NCBI RefSeq assembly: GCF_012767755.2 | Contig: NZ_AP023189.1 | Location: forward strand, 4,094,001-4,158,000 | DNA length: 64,000 nt | DNA from: Pseudomonas tohonis | GTDB lineage: Bacteria > Pseudomonadota > Gammaproteobacteria > Pseudomonadales > Pseudomonadaceae | Direction: 5' to 3' | In this document: positions 1 through 8,715 of the stretch, piece by piece | Numbering within the stretch: position 1 is the stretch's first letter | Layout of the letters: every line of letters starts with the position of its first letter | Notes under the pieces: generated by a model | Told to the model about the DNA's origin: nothing | Databases searched by the model: none | Seen by the model: only the letters and a program-made list of their open reading frames with translations | Made by a program: the position numbers and the translations under genes

Positions 1-349
1 GGCACCCGGCCACGACCGGCCGGGCGAAATTCCGCCCGGATTCCCCCAGGCCAGCCCCTGTAATGGCGGACTCCCGCCACTACATGCCGCCGCCAGGCCG
101 CCGGACCCGCGTGGCGCCTGGCCTGCAGCCACCGGGCACGCTCCTTGCTCTATCGGCCGCCCACGGTGGCGAACAGCTACCGGATGCAGGGCGCCGAGGC
201 GCCTGACCGGGGCGCCGCACACGCCCCGGCCACGAAGAATGCAGGGCCGCCAGCCCAGGAAGACGTCACTCCCGCCACCCTGGCCGAGAACCGTCGATCC
301 GCGTGCCCCCGGGGCGGCAGGCCATGCTCGAAATCTGGACGGTTGGTAT
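1..349. other. Non-coding stretch upstream of mqo
   Basis: I see no convincing gene here. Open frames running through it are high-GC shadows that continue out of frame into mqo. The stretch is GC-rich and has short inverted repeats but no sigma-70 promoter I would defend. It presumably contains the mqo promoter. Confidence 0.5.
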
Positions 350-1942
350 ATGAAGAAACTACTGCTGGCGCTCCTGTGCCTGAGCGTCATGGGCTGCTCC
401 CAGCCCGACTCCTCCGAGAAACCCCTGGACGTGCTGCTGATCGGCGGCGGCATCATGAGCGCCAGCCTCGGCACCTACCTGCACGAGCTGGAGCCCGACT
501 GGAAGATCGAGACCTTCGAGCGCCTGGACCAGGTCGCCGAGGAAAGCTCCAACGCCCTGAACAACGCCGGCACCGGCCACTCCGCCTTCTGCGAGCTGAA
601 CTACACCCCCGAGACCGCCGACGGCGGCATCGACATCAGCAAGGCCGTGGCGATCAACGAATCCTTCGAGATCTCCAAGCAGTTCTGGGCCTACCAGATC
701 GACCAGGGCGTGCTGAAGAACCCCCGCGCCTTCATCAACACCGTGCCGCACATGAGCTTCGTCTGGGGCGACGAGAACGTCGCCTACCTGAAGAAGCGCC
801 ACGCGGCCCTGCAGCACAGCCCGCTGTTCCGCGGCATGCAGTACAGCGAGGACCACGCGCAGATCGCCCAGTGGGTGCCGCTGGTGATGGAGAACCGCGC
901 CCAGGACCAGAAGATTGCCGCCACCCGCATGCCCATCGGCACCGACGTCAACTTCGGCGAGATCACCCGCCAGCTGTTCGGCTCGCTGTCCGAGTCGCCC
1001 AACTTCAAGCTCAACCTCGGCCATGAAGTGCGCGACATCGTGCGCAACGAAGACGGCACCTGGAAAGTGGTGGTCGCCGACCTGGCCAAGGGTGGCGAGG
1101 AGCGCGCGGTCAATGCCCGCTTCGTGTTCATCGGCGCCGGCGGCGGTGCCCTCAAGCTGCTGCAGAAATCCGGCATCCCCGAGGCCGACGGCTACGCCGG
1201 CTTCCCGGTGGGCGGCTCCTTCCTGATGACCCGCAACCAGGACATCGTCGCGCGCCACCACGCCAAGCTCTACGGCAAGGCCTCGGTCGGCTCGCCGCCC
1301 ATGTCCGTGCCGCACCTGGACACCCGCGTGGTCGATGGCCAGGAGGTGCTGCTGTTCGGCCCCTTCGCCACCTTCTCCACCAAGTTCCTCAAGAACGGCT
1401 CGCACATGGACATGTTCAGCGCCATCACCACCGGCAACATCGGCCCGATGACCAACGCCGGCATCGACAACATGGACCTCAGCCAGTACCTGATCGGCCA
1501 GCTCATGCTCGACCAGGACGACCGCATGAACGCCCTGCGCGAATACTTCCCCGATGCACAGGACGCCGACTGGGAGCTGATCCAGGCCGGCCAGCGCGTG
1601 CAGGTGATCAAGAAGGACGCCGAGAAAGGCGGCGTGCTGCAGTTCGGCACCGAAGTGGTGAGTGCCGCCGACGGCTCCATCGCCGCGCTGCTGGGCGCAT
1701 CCCCGGGTGCTTCCACCGCCGCGCCGATCATGCTCAGCGTGCTGGAGAAGACCTTCCCCGAGAAGATGAAGAGCGACGCCTGGCAGGCCCGCCTGAAGGC
1801 GATCATCCCCTCCTACGGCCGCAAGCTGAACGATGACCTCGAGCTGACCAACGCCACCCGCGCCTGGAGCCATGAGCGCCTGCAGCTGGACTTCATCCCC
1901 GTCCAGCCCGAAGAAAGCGCCCCGGCCACCACCGCCGAGTGA
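350..1942 (+). CDS. mqo: Malate:quinone oxidoreductase, lipoprotein-like
   Basis: FAD enzyme that oxidises malate to oxaloacetate and passes electrons to the quinone pool; membrane-associated and part of the TCA cycle. The 530-residue product opens with a hydrophobic signal [16 protein letters not shown], whose Cys16 fits a lipobox. A dinucleotide-binding stretch [13 protein letters not shown] follows, then the family block with [20 protein letters not shown]. The start at 350 was chosen because it begins the signal sequence; an in-frame ATG at 239 would add an implausible Pro/Arg-rich leader. The Shine-Dalgarno is weak. Length and motifs fit the bacterial Mqo family. The lipid-anchored form resembles one of the two Mqo paralogs of P. 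aeruginosa, though I cannot tell which. Confidence 0.93.
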   Translation: MKKLLLALLCLSVMGCSQPDSSEKPLDVLLIGGGIMSASLGTYLHELEPDWKIETFERLDQVAEESSNALNNAGTGHSAFCELNYTPETADGGIDISKAVAINESFEISKQFWAYQIDQGVLKNPRAFINTVPHMSFVWGDENVAYLKKRHAALQHSPLFRGMQYSEDHAQIAQWVPLVMENRAQDQKIAATRMPIGTDVNFGEITRQLFGSLSESPNFKLNLGHEVRDIVRNEDGTWKVVVADLAKGGEERAVNARFVFIGAGGGALKLLQKSGIPEADGYAGFPVGGSFLMTRNQDIVARHHAKLYGKASVGSPPMSVPHLDTRVVDGQEVLLFGPFATFSTKFLKNGSHMDMFSAITTGNIGPMTNAGIDNMDLSQYLIGQLMLDQDDRMNALREYFPDAQDADWELIQAGQRVQVIKKDAEKGGVLQFGTEVVSAADGSIAALLGASPGASTAAPIMLSVLEKTFPEKMKSDAWQARLKAIIPSYGRKLNDDLELTNATRAWSHERLQLDFIPVQPEESAPATTAE

Positions 1943-1949
1943 TGCAACC

Positions 1950-1971
1950 GCCCCACCCTCCCGGGTGGGGC
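1950..1971 (+). terminator. Hairpin after mqo, probable terminator
   Basis: GCCCCACCC and GGGTGGGGC arms, 9 bp with a TCCC loop, begin 7 nt after the mqo stop codon. Only a weak T-bearing tail follows, so termination may be inefficient. Confidence 0.55.
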
Positions 1972-2221
1972 GTCTCGCCTGTGGGTGCCCATTCATTGGC
2001 TCTGTCTGCGTTAGCTGCTGTGAACTTGATGCGAAGCGTCAAGCCTGGTGCTTTCCGGGCATGTATGACTCCCTGTCACACCCACCGCGTGGGTTTCGCT
2101 TCGCTCTACGCCACCCTACGGAAACCACTGCACCCCGAGCGTAATGCGCACATAGATGAAGATTTTGGCGAAGAGGTTGGAGCGGCGGCCAAACGCCCCT
2201 TCAGGAGGCCGAGCGAAATCG

Positions 2222-2304
2222 TCGTTTCAGGGGTTGAGCGACATGGATGTCGCGAGAGCCGCGATGGGCCAGGGATGGCCCTTCGCGGCGTGCCCCTGAA
2301 ACGA
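2222..2304. repeat. Branched inverted-repeat element
   Basis: Outer arms TCGTTTCAGGGG (2222-2233) and CCCCTGAAACGA (2293-2304) are perfect over 12 bp. Inside are two more hairpins: GCGACAT with ATGTCGC (2238-2253), and a longer one made of GCCGCGA/TCGCGGC around GGGCCA/TGGCCC (about 2258-2290). Folded as RNA or cruciform DNA this is a three-way junction. I recall similar sequence in intergenic regions of other Pseudomonas genomes but cannot check that here. Confidence 0.6.
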
Positions 2305-2475
2305 TGATGGAGCGAGGGGAGTCTGGCGAAGCCAGACCCGTATGTAGGGGCAAGTTTTTTGGTTCCTTTTCAACGATTGGAAAAGGGACTCGCCCGGCAA
2401 GGCGAAACAGAAACCATCAGCAAAACTCGGCAATCGGCTTGGCCAAAAACCTCCTAGCAACACTTGACGCAGACA

Positions 2476-2524
2476 GAGCGACTTCATTCGCGATGCTTTT
2501 CGCGGTTGAAACCGCTCCCACATC
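2476..2524. repeat. REP element
   Basis: Contains GCGGTT-GA-AACCGC followed by TCCCAC, the usual form of Pseudomonas repetitive extragenic palindromes. It is preceded by a second imperfect palindrome, GCGACTTCATTCGC. It lies between convergent mqo and the flavin reductase gene. Confidence 0.65.
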
Positions 2525-2537
2525 CAACGGGAAGCCC

Positions 2538-3140
2538 TCACCCCTTGAGCGGCAACTCCTTCCCGCCGACGCCTTCGCCGATCACCAGGTAATGCCCGCC
2601 CGCCACATGGTGCAGGGTGCGCAGGTCGTCATGCCCCTCGAAATGCCAGCGGCCGTCGCTGAACACCCGCGCATCGGCCCAGGCGGCCACCACTTCGCCG
2701 AGGAACAGGTCATAGCGTTCCTGGATGTGCGGCTCTGGCAGCAGGCGGCATTCCAGCCAGGCCACGCAACCCTCCACCAGCGGCGCCGGCACCTGTGCAC
2801 CGGGGAAGGTGGCGATGCCATAGGCGTCGAACTTGTCGCGCCCCGCCTCGTCGAGGGTCTGCCCAGAGCTGGAACCAACCGTCTGCACCAGGTCGACCTG
2901 GCCGCGCGCCGGCACGTTGAGCACGAAGCTGCCGGAGGCTTCCAGCAGGCGGCGGGTCCAGGTGGACTTGTCGAGCACCACTGAGACCTTGGGCGGCTCG
3001 AAGTCCAGGGCCATCGCCCAGGCGGCCGCCATGACGTTGCGCTTGCCCTCGTGGGCGGCACTGACCAGCACGGTGGGGCCGTGGTTGATCAGGCGATAGG
3101 CCTTGGCCAGCGGAACGGGACGGCGGTGATCGACGGACAT
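2538..3140 (-). CDS. Flavin reductase-like domain protein
   Basis: A 200-residue protein of the flavin reductase / FMN-binding split-barrel family. Members use NAD(P)H to reduce FMN, or bind flavin within oxidoreductases. Family features visible are the N-terminal KAYRLINHGPTVLVSA, NVMAAAWAMALDFEPPKV and SFVLNVPARGQ. The start at 3140 (MSVDHRRPVPL) follows a CTCCGGAG Shine-Dalgarno-like sequence; the longer upstream frame overlaps nrsF and looks spurious. It lies just downstream of the sigF-nrsF pair on the same strand, so read-through is possible. The substrate partner is unknown. Confidence 0.85.
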   Translation of the reverse strand: MSVDHRRPVPLAKAYRLINHGPTVLVSAAHEGKRNVMAAAWAMALDFEPPKVSVVLDKSTWTRRLLEASGSFVLNVPARGQVDLVQTVGSSSGQTLDEAGRDKFDAYGIATFPGAQVPAPLVEGCVAWLECRLLPEPHIQERYDLFLGEVVAAWADARVFSDGRWHFEGHDDLRTLHHVAGGHYLVIGEGVGGKELPLKG

Positions 3141-3222
3141 GGCAGGGCTCCGGAGGGCTGCGAAAGGGGACGGCGCAGCCTGCACCAGGGCGAAGCCGGA
3201 GAGCAAGCCCGGCGGTGCCGGC

Positions 3223-3864
3223 TCACCAGCGCAGCAGGCGCGGCCCCAGCAGCCAGCCGGCGAGGGTCGGCAGCGCCATGCCCAGCACGTACCAGACACC
3301 CCAGAACGGCACCGCCATCTCCGGGCAGTGCAGGCAGTAGACCAGGGTCGCCAGTGCCCCGGCGAGCAGGCCGCCGGCGACCCCGGCGAGGCGCAGCCGG
3401 GTGGGTGCGAGGCCGCGCAGGGCCCAGTTCACCGCGATGAAGGCCGGCACCGAGAGCAGGGCGATGTTCAGCGGGCAGGTCCGCCACGTGCTGCCGAGCA
3501 CGACCGCCAGCCTGTCCCCGGCGGGCAGTGCCGCCAGCAGCACCAGGCTCGCCCCCCAGACCAGCACCAGGGGCAACGCGATGGCGGCCCAGCGCGCGCC
3601 CACCGGCACGCCCGGCCGCGCCAGCCGGCCACTGGCCCAGAGCGCACCCAGCGCCAGCACCATGGGCAGCGCCACCTTGGCCCAGAACAGGGGCGTGGCG
3701 GCCACCTCGGCCAGGTCCTTGCGCACGCCGAAGAAACAGGCCATCAGCACCAGCGCCCCCACCAGGCCGCAGCCGAGCGCCAGGGCGAAACGCCGGGCCG
3801 AGCGGGCCAGGGGCACCTCCGGGTTGCCGCTGGCGAGCATCGCAATCAGGTCATCGGTCTTCAT
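3223..3864 (-). CDS. nrsF: NrsF-type anti-sigma factor (DUF1109)
   Basis: Inner-membrane protein of 213 residues with about six hydrophobic segments and a short cytoplasmic N terminus. The family holds its cognate ECF sigma factor at the membrane until metal or redox stress. Cys130 (in TWRTCPLN) and Cys180 (in CLHCPEM), plus Cys177, sit at the places where I recall the paired sensing cysteines of the Caulobacter NrsF. The ATG overlaps the sigma-factor stop by 4 bp (ATGA), so the two are translationally coupled. This pairing, and the divergent bufferin operon, make the assignment strong. Confidence 0.87.
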   Translation of the reverse strand: MKTDDLIAMLASGNPEVPLARSARRFALALGCGLVGALVLMACFFGVRKDLAEVAATPLFWAKVALPMVLALGALWASGRLARPGVPVGARWAAIALPLVLVWGASLVLLAALPAGDRLAVVLGSTWRTCPLNIALLSVPAFIAVNWALRGLAPTRLRLAGVAGGLLAGALATLVYCLHCPEMAVPFWGVWYVLGMALPTLAGWLLGPRLLRW

Positions 3865-4427
3865 CGCTTACCTCGAATCATGTCCGCGAGCACCTTGAGC
3901 CCGCGGTGTATGCCGACCTTGACGGCAGAACTGGAAAGCCCGGTGAGCCGGGCGGTTTCCTCCACCGAGAGGCCTTCCAGCTTCACATGGATGATCGGCA
4001 GGCGCTGCTTGTCGGGCAGTTGCTCCAGCAAGCGCCCCAGGTCACGACTGGCCTCGCCCGGCTCCGCGTCGGCCTCGTCGAACAGGCCTTCCTCGTCCAG
4101 CGGGTCGTGCAAGGCCTCGCGCCGACCACGGGCGCGAAAATGGTCGGCCAGCTTGTAGCGCGCGATGGCCTGTACCCAGGCCGTCACCGGCTGGTCGGCA
4201 CGGTAGGTGTGGCGGGCGTTGTGCACGGCCAGCAGCACCTCCTGCACCAGGTCCTCGCAATCGCTCGGCTGCCGCAGGCGACGCATCAGGAAGGCCCGCA
4301 GGTGGGCGCCGAGCTGGCCGAGGAAATCCCGGTACGCAGCCGCCTCGCCCGCAAGCCCCCTGAGCAGCAGCGCCTGCAGTCCGGCCTCCCGTGCTTCCAG
4401 TGCCTCTTGATCACTAGTTCGCTTCAT
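3861..4427 (-). CDS. sigF: ECF RNA polymerase sigma factor (SigF-like)
   Basis: A 188-residue ECF sigma factor with only regions 2 and 4. Region 2 lies at about residues 30-100 (CEDLVQEVLLAVHNARHTY, then TAWVQAIARYKLADHFR). Region 4 lies at about 130-183 (LPDKQRLPIIHVKLEGLSVEETA with a helix-turn-helix). It belongs to the group associated with DUF1109 anti-sigmas and should direct polymerase to GTAACC-N16-CGAA promoters. One such site lies across its own start: the -10 CGAA is codons 3-4 of the frame given here. An autoregulated transcript would therefore need a later start, and a CTG at codon 17 preceded by GGGAGG is one candidate. Confidence 0.87.
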   Translation of the reverse strand: MKRTSDQEALEAREAGLQALLLRGLAGEAAAYRDFLGQLGAHLRAFLMRRLRQPSDCEDLVQEVLLAVHNARHTYRADQPVTAWVQAIARYKLADHFRARGRREALHDPLDEEGLFDEADAEPGEASRDLGRLLEQLPDKQRLPIIHVKLEGLSVEETARLTGLSSSAVKVGIHRGLKVLADMIRGKR

Positions 4428-4443
4428 CGACCGCCCTGGTTAC
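4418..4443 (-). promoter_or_regulatory. SigF-type promoter at the sigF start
   Basis: On the minus strand, GTAACC (4443-4438) is followed by exactly 16 nt and CGAA (4421-4418). This is the pattern I recall for Caulobacter SigF promoters. It faces sigF itself and overlaps its annotated start codon at 4427-4425. Confidence 0.7.
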
Positions 4444-4541
4444 ACCCCGGATGAAATTCTCCCGCCGTCGGCATCCGCCGCGCTGCGGGCGACACACGTT
4501 AGGGCGCGGCGAAAAAAATCTCAAAAAAATTTCGGCGGGCT

Positions 4542-4567
4542 GTAACCGGAGGCGAGGTGCCGGCGAA
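4542..4567 (+). promoter_or_regulatory. SigF-type promoter of the bufferin operon
   Basis: GTAACC (4542-4547), 16 nt, CGAA (4564-4567), on the plus strand 62 nt before the bufA start. It is identical in hexamer, tetramer and spacing to the divergent site facing sigF, so both arms are likely read by the same sigma factor. Confidence 0.78.
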
Positions 4568-4629
4568 TTACCCCTCGAGCCACCGGTGAAAGGCCGGTCG
4601 CCACCCTCAACGGAATCTGGAGATACGAC

Positions 4630-4902
4630 ATGAACAACATCGCTCTCACCGCTGCCGCCCTGGCCCTCGCCACCCTCGCCGGCGGTGCCGTCGCCGCCGA
4701 CGCCAAGCCCGGCGCCATGGAGAAGTGCTACGGCGTGGCCATGGCCGGGCAGAACGATTGCAAGGCCGGCGCCGGCACCAGCTGCGCGGGCACCTCGAAG
4801 AAGGACTACCAGGGCGACGCCTGGAAGAACGTCCCGGCCGGCACCTGCACCTCGATCAAGACGCCCAACGGCATGGGCTCGCTGACCCCGATCAAGTCCT
4901 GA
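4630..4902 (+). CDS. bufA: Bufferin precursor (DUF2282)
   Basis: Small exported peptide of 90 residues, the substrate of the neighbouring MNIO enzyme. It has a cleavable signal (about 1-23, ending AVAADA) and a core with four cysteines at 33, 44, 52 and 73, in the family frame [14 protein letters not shown] and VPAGTC. Recent work describes such peptides as ribosomally made, post-translationally modified copper-binding products that buffer metal in the periplasm. Shine-Dalgarno GGAG lies about 10 nt upstream. It heads the operon behind a SigF-type promoter. I see only one precursor gene here, whereas some genomes carry two. Confidence 0.88.
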   Translation: MNNIALTAAALALATLAGGAVAADAKPGAMEKCYGVAMAGQNDCKAGAGTSCAGTSKKDYQGDAWKNVPAGTCTSIKTPNGMGSLTPIKS

Positions 4903-4918
4903 CCGCCGGCCGTCGACC

Positions 4919-5758
4919 ATGCAACGCCATGCGCCGCTGGGCGCCGGACTGGGCCTCAAGCCCGAGCACTACGAACAGGCCCACGCCTGCACGGCAACGG
5001 GCTTGTGGTTCGAAGTGCATCCGGAGAACTACTGGGTCGACGGCGGCCCCCGCCTGGACTGGCTGCAGGCCATAGGCGCACGCCACCCGCTCTCGCTGCA
5101 CGGGGTTTCGTTGTCCCTGGCGGCGGATTGCCCGCCCGACCCGGCCCACCTGCGGCGCCTGCGCGCCCTGGCGGACCGGGTACGGCCGGCCCTGATATCC
5201 GAGCACCTCGCCTGGTCCACCTGGCGCGGTGCCTACAACCCGGACCTGCTGCCCTTTCCCCGTACCGAGGCGGCGCTGGTCCGCATCAGCGACAACATCG
5301 CCCGTACCCAGGACGCCCTGGGGCGGCGCATCGCCATCGAGAACCCCAGCCACTACCTGCGCATGGACGGTCACCGGTACCCGGAGATCGACTTCCTCGC
5401 CGAACTCAGCCGGCGCAGCGGCTGCGGGCTGCTGCTGGACCTGAACAACGTGCAGGTGAGCGCGCACAACCTGGACTTCGACCCGGCCGGCTACGTGGAC
5501 GCCTTCCCCGCCGAGGCCATCCTCGAGCTGCACCTGGCCGGGCACAGCCACGACGGGGGCGGTAGCGGGCTGCTGGTGGATTCCCACGACGCGCCCATCG
5601 ACGAGGCCGTGTGGGCCCTTTACCGGCGCCTGATCGAACGCATCGGCCCGCGCCCGACCCTGATCGAGCGCGACGACCACATCCCCCCGTTCGCCGAGCT
5701 GCTGGCCGAGCGCGACATCGCCCAGGCCGTGCTGGACGGCCACGGGGAACGGCCATGA
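4919..5758 (+). CDS. bufB: MNIO-family bufferin maturase (DUF692)
   Basis: A 279-residue TIM-barrel enzyme of the multinuclear non-heme iron oxidative (MNIO) family, expected to modify cysteines of the BufA peptide. Candidate metal ligands stand in the family blocks SLHGVSL (His61), ISEHLAW (Glu95, His96), IENPSHY (Glu141), [12 protein letters not shown] (Asp174, His183), HLAGHSH (His205, His209), DSHDAPI (Asp221, His223) and LIERDDHIP (Glu250). It begins 17 nt after bufA and its stop overlaps the bufC start. Function is inferred from family and operon; the exact modification cannot be read from sequence. Confidence 0.9.
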   Translation: MQRHAPLGAGLGLKPEHYEQAHACTATGLWFEVHPENYWVDGGPRLDWLQAIGARHPLSLHGVSLSLAADCPPDPAHLRRLRALADRVRPALISEHLAWSTWRGAYNPDLLPFPRTEAALVRISDNIARTQDALGRRIAIENPSHYLRMDGHRYPEIDFLAELSRRSGCGLLLDLNNVQVSAHNLDFDPAGYVDAFPAEAILELHLAGHSHDGGGSGLLVDSHDAPIDEAVWALYRRLIERIGPRPTLIERDDHIPPFAELLAERDIAQAVLDGHGERP

Positions 5759-6540
5759 CGCGGTCCCTCGAGGCCTTCCAGGACGCCTTCATCGCGGCGG
5801 CCCGTGGCACGCCCCTGGCCAGCGACAGCGCGGAAAGCCGACTGGTGGCCGACCTCGCCCGCCAGGCCGGCTTCGACCTCTACCGCAACACCCTGGCGAA
5901 GGGCTGCGTGGACGCCCTGCGGGCCAACTTCCCGGCTGTGGAACGCCTGGTGGGCGTCGACTGGTTCGGTGCCGCGGCGGCGCTGTACGCACGCCAATCG
6001 CCGCCGACCTCGGTGCAGTTGCTGGAATACGGCCAGGGTTTCGCCGACTTCCTCGACGCCTTCGAGCCGGCCCGCGAGTTGCCCTACCTGGGCGCGGTGG
6101 CGCGGCTGGACCGCCTCTGGGTGGAGGTCTTCGCCGCAGCGGAGCGGCCATCGCTCGCGCTCGGCGACATCGCCGGCCTCGCCCCCGAGGCGCTGGGTGA
6201 GCTGTGCCTGCACCCGAGACCGGCACTGCGCTGGTTCTGGTGCGCCGACATGCCGGCCTACAGCATCTGGCGCCACCAGCGCGAGGAGCGGCCCCTGCCC
6301 GACACCCTGAAGTGGCGCGGCGAAGGCGCCCTGCTCGGGCGCAGCAGCGGCCAGGTGACCTGGCAGGCACTGGGCCCGGGAGGCTACGCCTTCCTAGACG
6401 CCTGCGCCCGGGGCCAGTCGCTGGATGAGGCCAGTGGCCTGGCCCTGGCCGCCGAACCGGCTCTCGACTTCATCGACCTGCTCGGCCGCCTGCTGACGGC
6501 CGGCGCCTTCACGCCCCTGCTCGCCACGTGCGACACCTGA
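5755..6540 (+). CDS. bufC: MNIO partner protein (DUF2063)
   Basis: A 261-residue protein with an N-terminal DUF2063 domain ([12 protein letters not shown], then [25 protein letters not shown]), the usual partner of DUF692 enzymes. It is thought to bind the precursor peptide and present it to the oxidase. The start at 5755 gives a 4-bp ATGA overlap with bufB and removes a Pro/Arg-rich extension that is a shadow of bufB. The C-terminal half (about 140-261) is less conserved and Ala/Leu-rich. It is soluble, with no signal or membrane segment. Confidence 0.88.
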   Translation: MTRSLEAFQDAFIAAARGTPLASDSAESRLVADLARQAGFDLYRNTLAKGCVDALRANFPAVERLVGVDWFGAAAALYARQSPPTSVQLLEYGQGFADFLDAFEPARELPYLGAVARLDRLWVEVFAAAERPSLALGDIAGLAPEALGELCLHPRPALRWFWCADMPAYSIWRHQREERPLPDTLKWRGEGALLGRSSGQVTWQALGPGGYAFLDACARGQSLDEASGLALAAEPALDFIDLLGRLLTAGAFTPLLATCDT

Positions 6541-6552
6541 CCGGAGCCCCCC

Positions 6553-7017
6553 ATGGATACCCCGCACGCCCAGCCGATCACCACCGGCCCCATCGCCCCG
6601 CGCAGCCTTTGGGCGCGGCTGCACGCCCTGCTCCCCGACGCGTTGCTGTTGCTGGTGGCGCGCCTGGGCATCGCCGGGGTGTTCTTCCTCTCCGGACGCA
6701 CCAAGGTGGAGGGGGTGCTGAGCATCACCGACAGCACCTACGAGCTGTTCCGCAGCGAATACGCCCTGCCCCTGCTGCCGCCGGAGCTGGCCGCACACCT
6801 GGCCACCTATGCCGAACACCTGTTCCCGTCGCTGCTGGTGCTGGGCCTGTGCACCCGCCTCTCGGCCCTGGCGCTACTGGGCATGACGCTGGTGATCCAG
6901 GTGTTCGTCTACCCCGACGCCTGGTCCACCCACCTCAGCTGGGCCGGCCTCCTGCTGCTGCTCGTCGGGCGCGGCGCGGGCGCCTGGTCGCTGGACAGCC
7001 GCCTGGGCCTGCGTTGA
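6553..7017 (+). CDS. DoxX family membrane protein
   Basis: A 154-residue membrane protein of the DoxX family with four hydrophobic segments (around 30-48, 82-100, 105-125 and 130-145) and the family block [19 protein letters not shown]. It starts 12 nt after bufC behind GGAG and completes the operon. A DoxX gene recurs at the end of bufferin/gig-type operons, so it probably serves metal or redox homeostasis at the inner membrane. The molecular role is unproven. Confidence 0.82.
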   Translation: MDTPHAQPITTGPIAPRSLWARLHALLPDALLLLVARLGIAGVFFLSGRTKVEGVLSITDSTYELFRSEYALPLLPPELAAHLATYAEHLFPSLLVLGLCTRLSALALLGMTLVIQVFVYPDAWSTHLSWAGLLLLLVGRGAGAWSLDSRLGLR

Positions 7018-7024
7018 CCGGCCG

Positions 7025-7621
7025 CTAGGGCTGCAGCCTGCAGCAGTCGGAGGCCACCGCCGTACCCGGCTCGAAGGGTGGACGCAGGCCGCCGAGCAAT
7101 TGCTCGCGCAGCTCCGGGTCCTGGGTGCGGGCATCCAGCCAGATGCCGAAGAAGGTCCGCGCGAACAGCGGGTCGCGAACCTCGTGGGGCGGACGCCCGT
7201 CGACGTAGAGGCGCCCACCGACACCGGGCAGGTAGACGCCGGTGATGCGCTGGCCGGGCTCGACATCGACGAAGGCGCGTTCCATCTCCGACTGCCAGGC
7301 GCTCAGCCTGGCCGCATCCACCGCCTCGCCACCGAGCCGTTGCAGGTCATCGAGGCTGGCCTCCACCAGGGTCTCGCGGCTGATGGAGCGCCGGTAGGTC
7401 AGCTCCAGGGCGAAGGGACGGTCCTCGCCAAGCCCCGCCTCGGTGGCCCACAGCCTGGCGTCGTAGATGTGGAAGCCGTAGGCACTGAAGGCGCCGCTGC
7501 CCACCAGCCGCGCGTCGGGCACGGCCTCGTGCCAGGTATCGGCCAGGGCCTGCGACAGGCCCAGCAGGCCGATGAGCGCGGCGACCAGAAGGCGGCATGG
7601 CGAGAAGAAGTAAGTGGTCAC
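7025..7621 (-). CDS. Chalcone isomerase-like exported protein
   Basis: A 198-residue protein with an N-terminal signal (LLVAALIGLLGLSQALA) followed by a chalcone-isomerase-like domain. The blocks seen are GSGAFSAYGFHIYDARLW, LELTYRRSISRETLV and ITGVYLPG. Proteins of this bacterial group are periplasmic and mostly uncharacterised; true chalcone isomerase activity is not implied. The GTG start at 7621 has GGAG about 10 nt upstream and gives a complete signal peptide. It converges on the DoxX gene with a 7-nt gap. Confidence 0.75.
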   Translation of the reverse strand: MTTYFFSPCRLLVAALIGLLGLSQALADTWHEAVPDARLVGSGAFSAYGFHIYDARLWATEAGLGEDRPFALELTYRRSISRETLVEASLDDLQRLGGEAVDAARLSAWQSEMERAFVDVEPGQRITGVYLPGVGGRLYVDGRPPHEVRDPLFARTFFGIWLDARTQDPELREQLLGGLRPPFEPGTAVASDCCRLQP

Positions 7622-7694
7622 GGTTGGCTGCTCCGGGGACGTTGATTCGAGCAGTCTCCTGAAGCCAGGTTGCAATATTCCGTTCGCGGCCAAC

Positions 7695-8591
7695 CTAGCG
7701 TCGCAGCAGCTCCAGCACCCCAGCGACCACATCCTCCGGTGCCTCCTGGGGGATGTTGTGGCCGACGCCGGGCAGCAGCCGGCGCTGGTAGGGGCCGGTG
7801 AAATGCACGGCGTCCCCGTCCTGCTCCGGTGGCGGGCCGACGCCGTCGTCCAGGCCGCAGAGGGAGAGGCTCGGTACGCCGATGGCCGGCTGCGCCGCCA
7901 GCTGCCGCTCGATGGACTCCAGCGCCGGGTCGCCCGGGGCGTAGCCATAGCGATGGCGGTAGGAATGGATCACCACCTCGACGAAGTCCGGGTTGTCGAA
8001 GGCTTCCGCCGTCGCGGCGTAGGTCGTCTCGTCGAAGCGCCAGGTGGGTGACCACAGCTGCCAGAGCAGGCGGCACAGTGCACGGCGGTTCGCCTCCAGC
8101 CCCAGGTGCCCGCGCGGCGTGTGGAAGTAGAACTGGTACCAGTAGCGGAACTCCTGCTCGGGGGCCGCCGGCGTGCCGGAGGCGGCGATGTCCTGGATGT
8201 TGTAGCCGTCCCCCGTCACCAGCGCCCTCACCCGCTGCGGCCAGAGCGCGGCGACGATGCACGCCGCGCGCCCGCCCCAGTCGTAGCCCACCAGCGTCGC
8301 GCGCGGGATCGCCAGCGCGTCCATGAAATCCAGCAGGTCACGTCCCAGGGCCGCCTGCTGGCCGGAGCGCGGGGTGTCGCCGGAGAGAAACCGGCTGGGG
8401 CCGTAGCCGCGCAGGTAGGGCACCAGCACCCTCATCCCTTGCGCCGCCAGGGCCGGCGCCACGGCGTCATAGGCCCGTACCGAGTAGGGGAAGCCGTGGA
8501 GCAGGATCACCACCTCGTCCCCGGCGCCATGCTCTTCATAGGCCAGCGCGAGGCTGGGCGTGTCGACCCTGTGGATCGTCCTCGTCGCCAT
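7695..8591 (-). CDS. Alpha/beta hydrolase, epoxide hydrolase-like
   Basis: A 298-residue alpha/beta-fold enzyme. The oxyanion region is LLHGFPYS (32-37). The nucleophile motif is VGYDWGGRAA with Asp104, as in epoxide hydrolases and haloalkane dehalogenases, not a serine esterase. The catalytic His is in LPGVGHNIPQEAP near the C terminus. Tyrosines in the cap (FRYWYQFYFH) could activate an epoxide ring. Soluble, with no signal peptide. The gene stands alone between two intergenic gaps, so neighbours do not tell the substrate. Confidence 0.83.
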   Translation of the reverse strand: MATRTIHRVDTPSLALAYEEHGAGDEVVILLHGFPYSVRAYDAVAPALAAQGMRVLVPYLRGYGPSRFLSGDTPRSGQQAALGRDLLDFMDALAIPRATLVGYDWGGRAACIVAALWPQRVRALVTGDGYNIQDIAASGTPAAPEQEFRYWYQFYFHTPRGHLGLEANRRALCRLLWQLWSPTWRFDETTYAATAEAFDNPDFVEVVIHSYRHRYGYAPGDPALESIERQLAAQPAIGVPSLSLCGLDDGVGPPPEQDGDAVHFTGPYQRRLLPGVGHNIPQEAPEDVVAGVLELLRR

Positions 8592-8715
8592 GAAACCGCT
8601 CCTTGCATCGATGATGGGGACAGCTTAGCCAGCCAACGCCCGATCGCCGCTGGAACCAACCTGGCGGCTGCCACACCTAAGGACTATCGACCAGCTCGCG
8701 ACGAGGTCACCCGCC

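Larger units (their letters stand above)
1943..2537. other. 595-bp gene-free gap with repeats
   Basis: No credible gene. From left to right it holds a 9-bp-arm hairpin just after mqo (1950-1971), a REP-like stretch around 2070-2130, a branched inverted-repeat element (2222-2304), a further hairpin with GTCTGGC and GCCAGAC arms (2321-2337), and a REP (about 2476-2524). A 104-codon minus-strand frame runs through these repeats. I regard it as a chance frame of the repeat, not a gene. Confidence 0.6.

Noticed and set aside
359..1996. 545-codon minus-strand open frame opposite mqo
   Set aside because: Composition (Gly, Val, His, Gln repeats) is that of a GC-rich antisense shadow; the plus strand holds a clear Mqo.
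2227..2541. 104-codon minus-strand frame before the flavin reductase gene
   Set aside because: It reads through palindromic repeats and a REP; likely a repeat-derived frame, though such frames are sometimes annotated as hypothetical.
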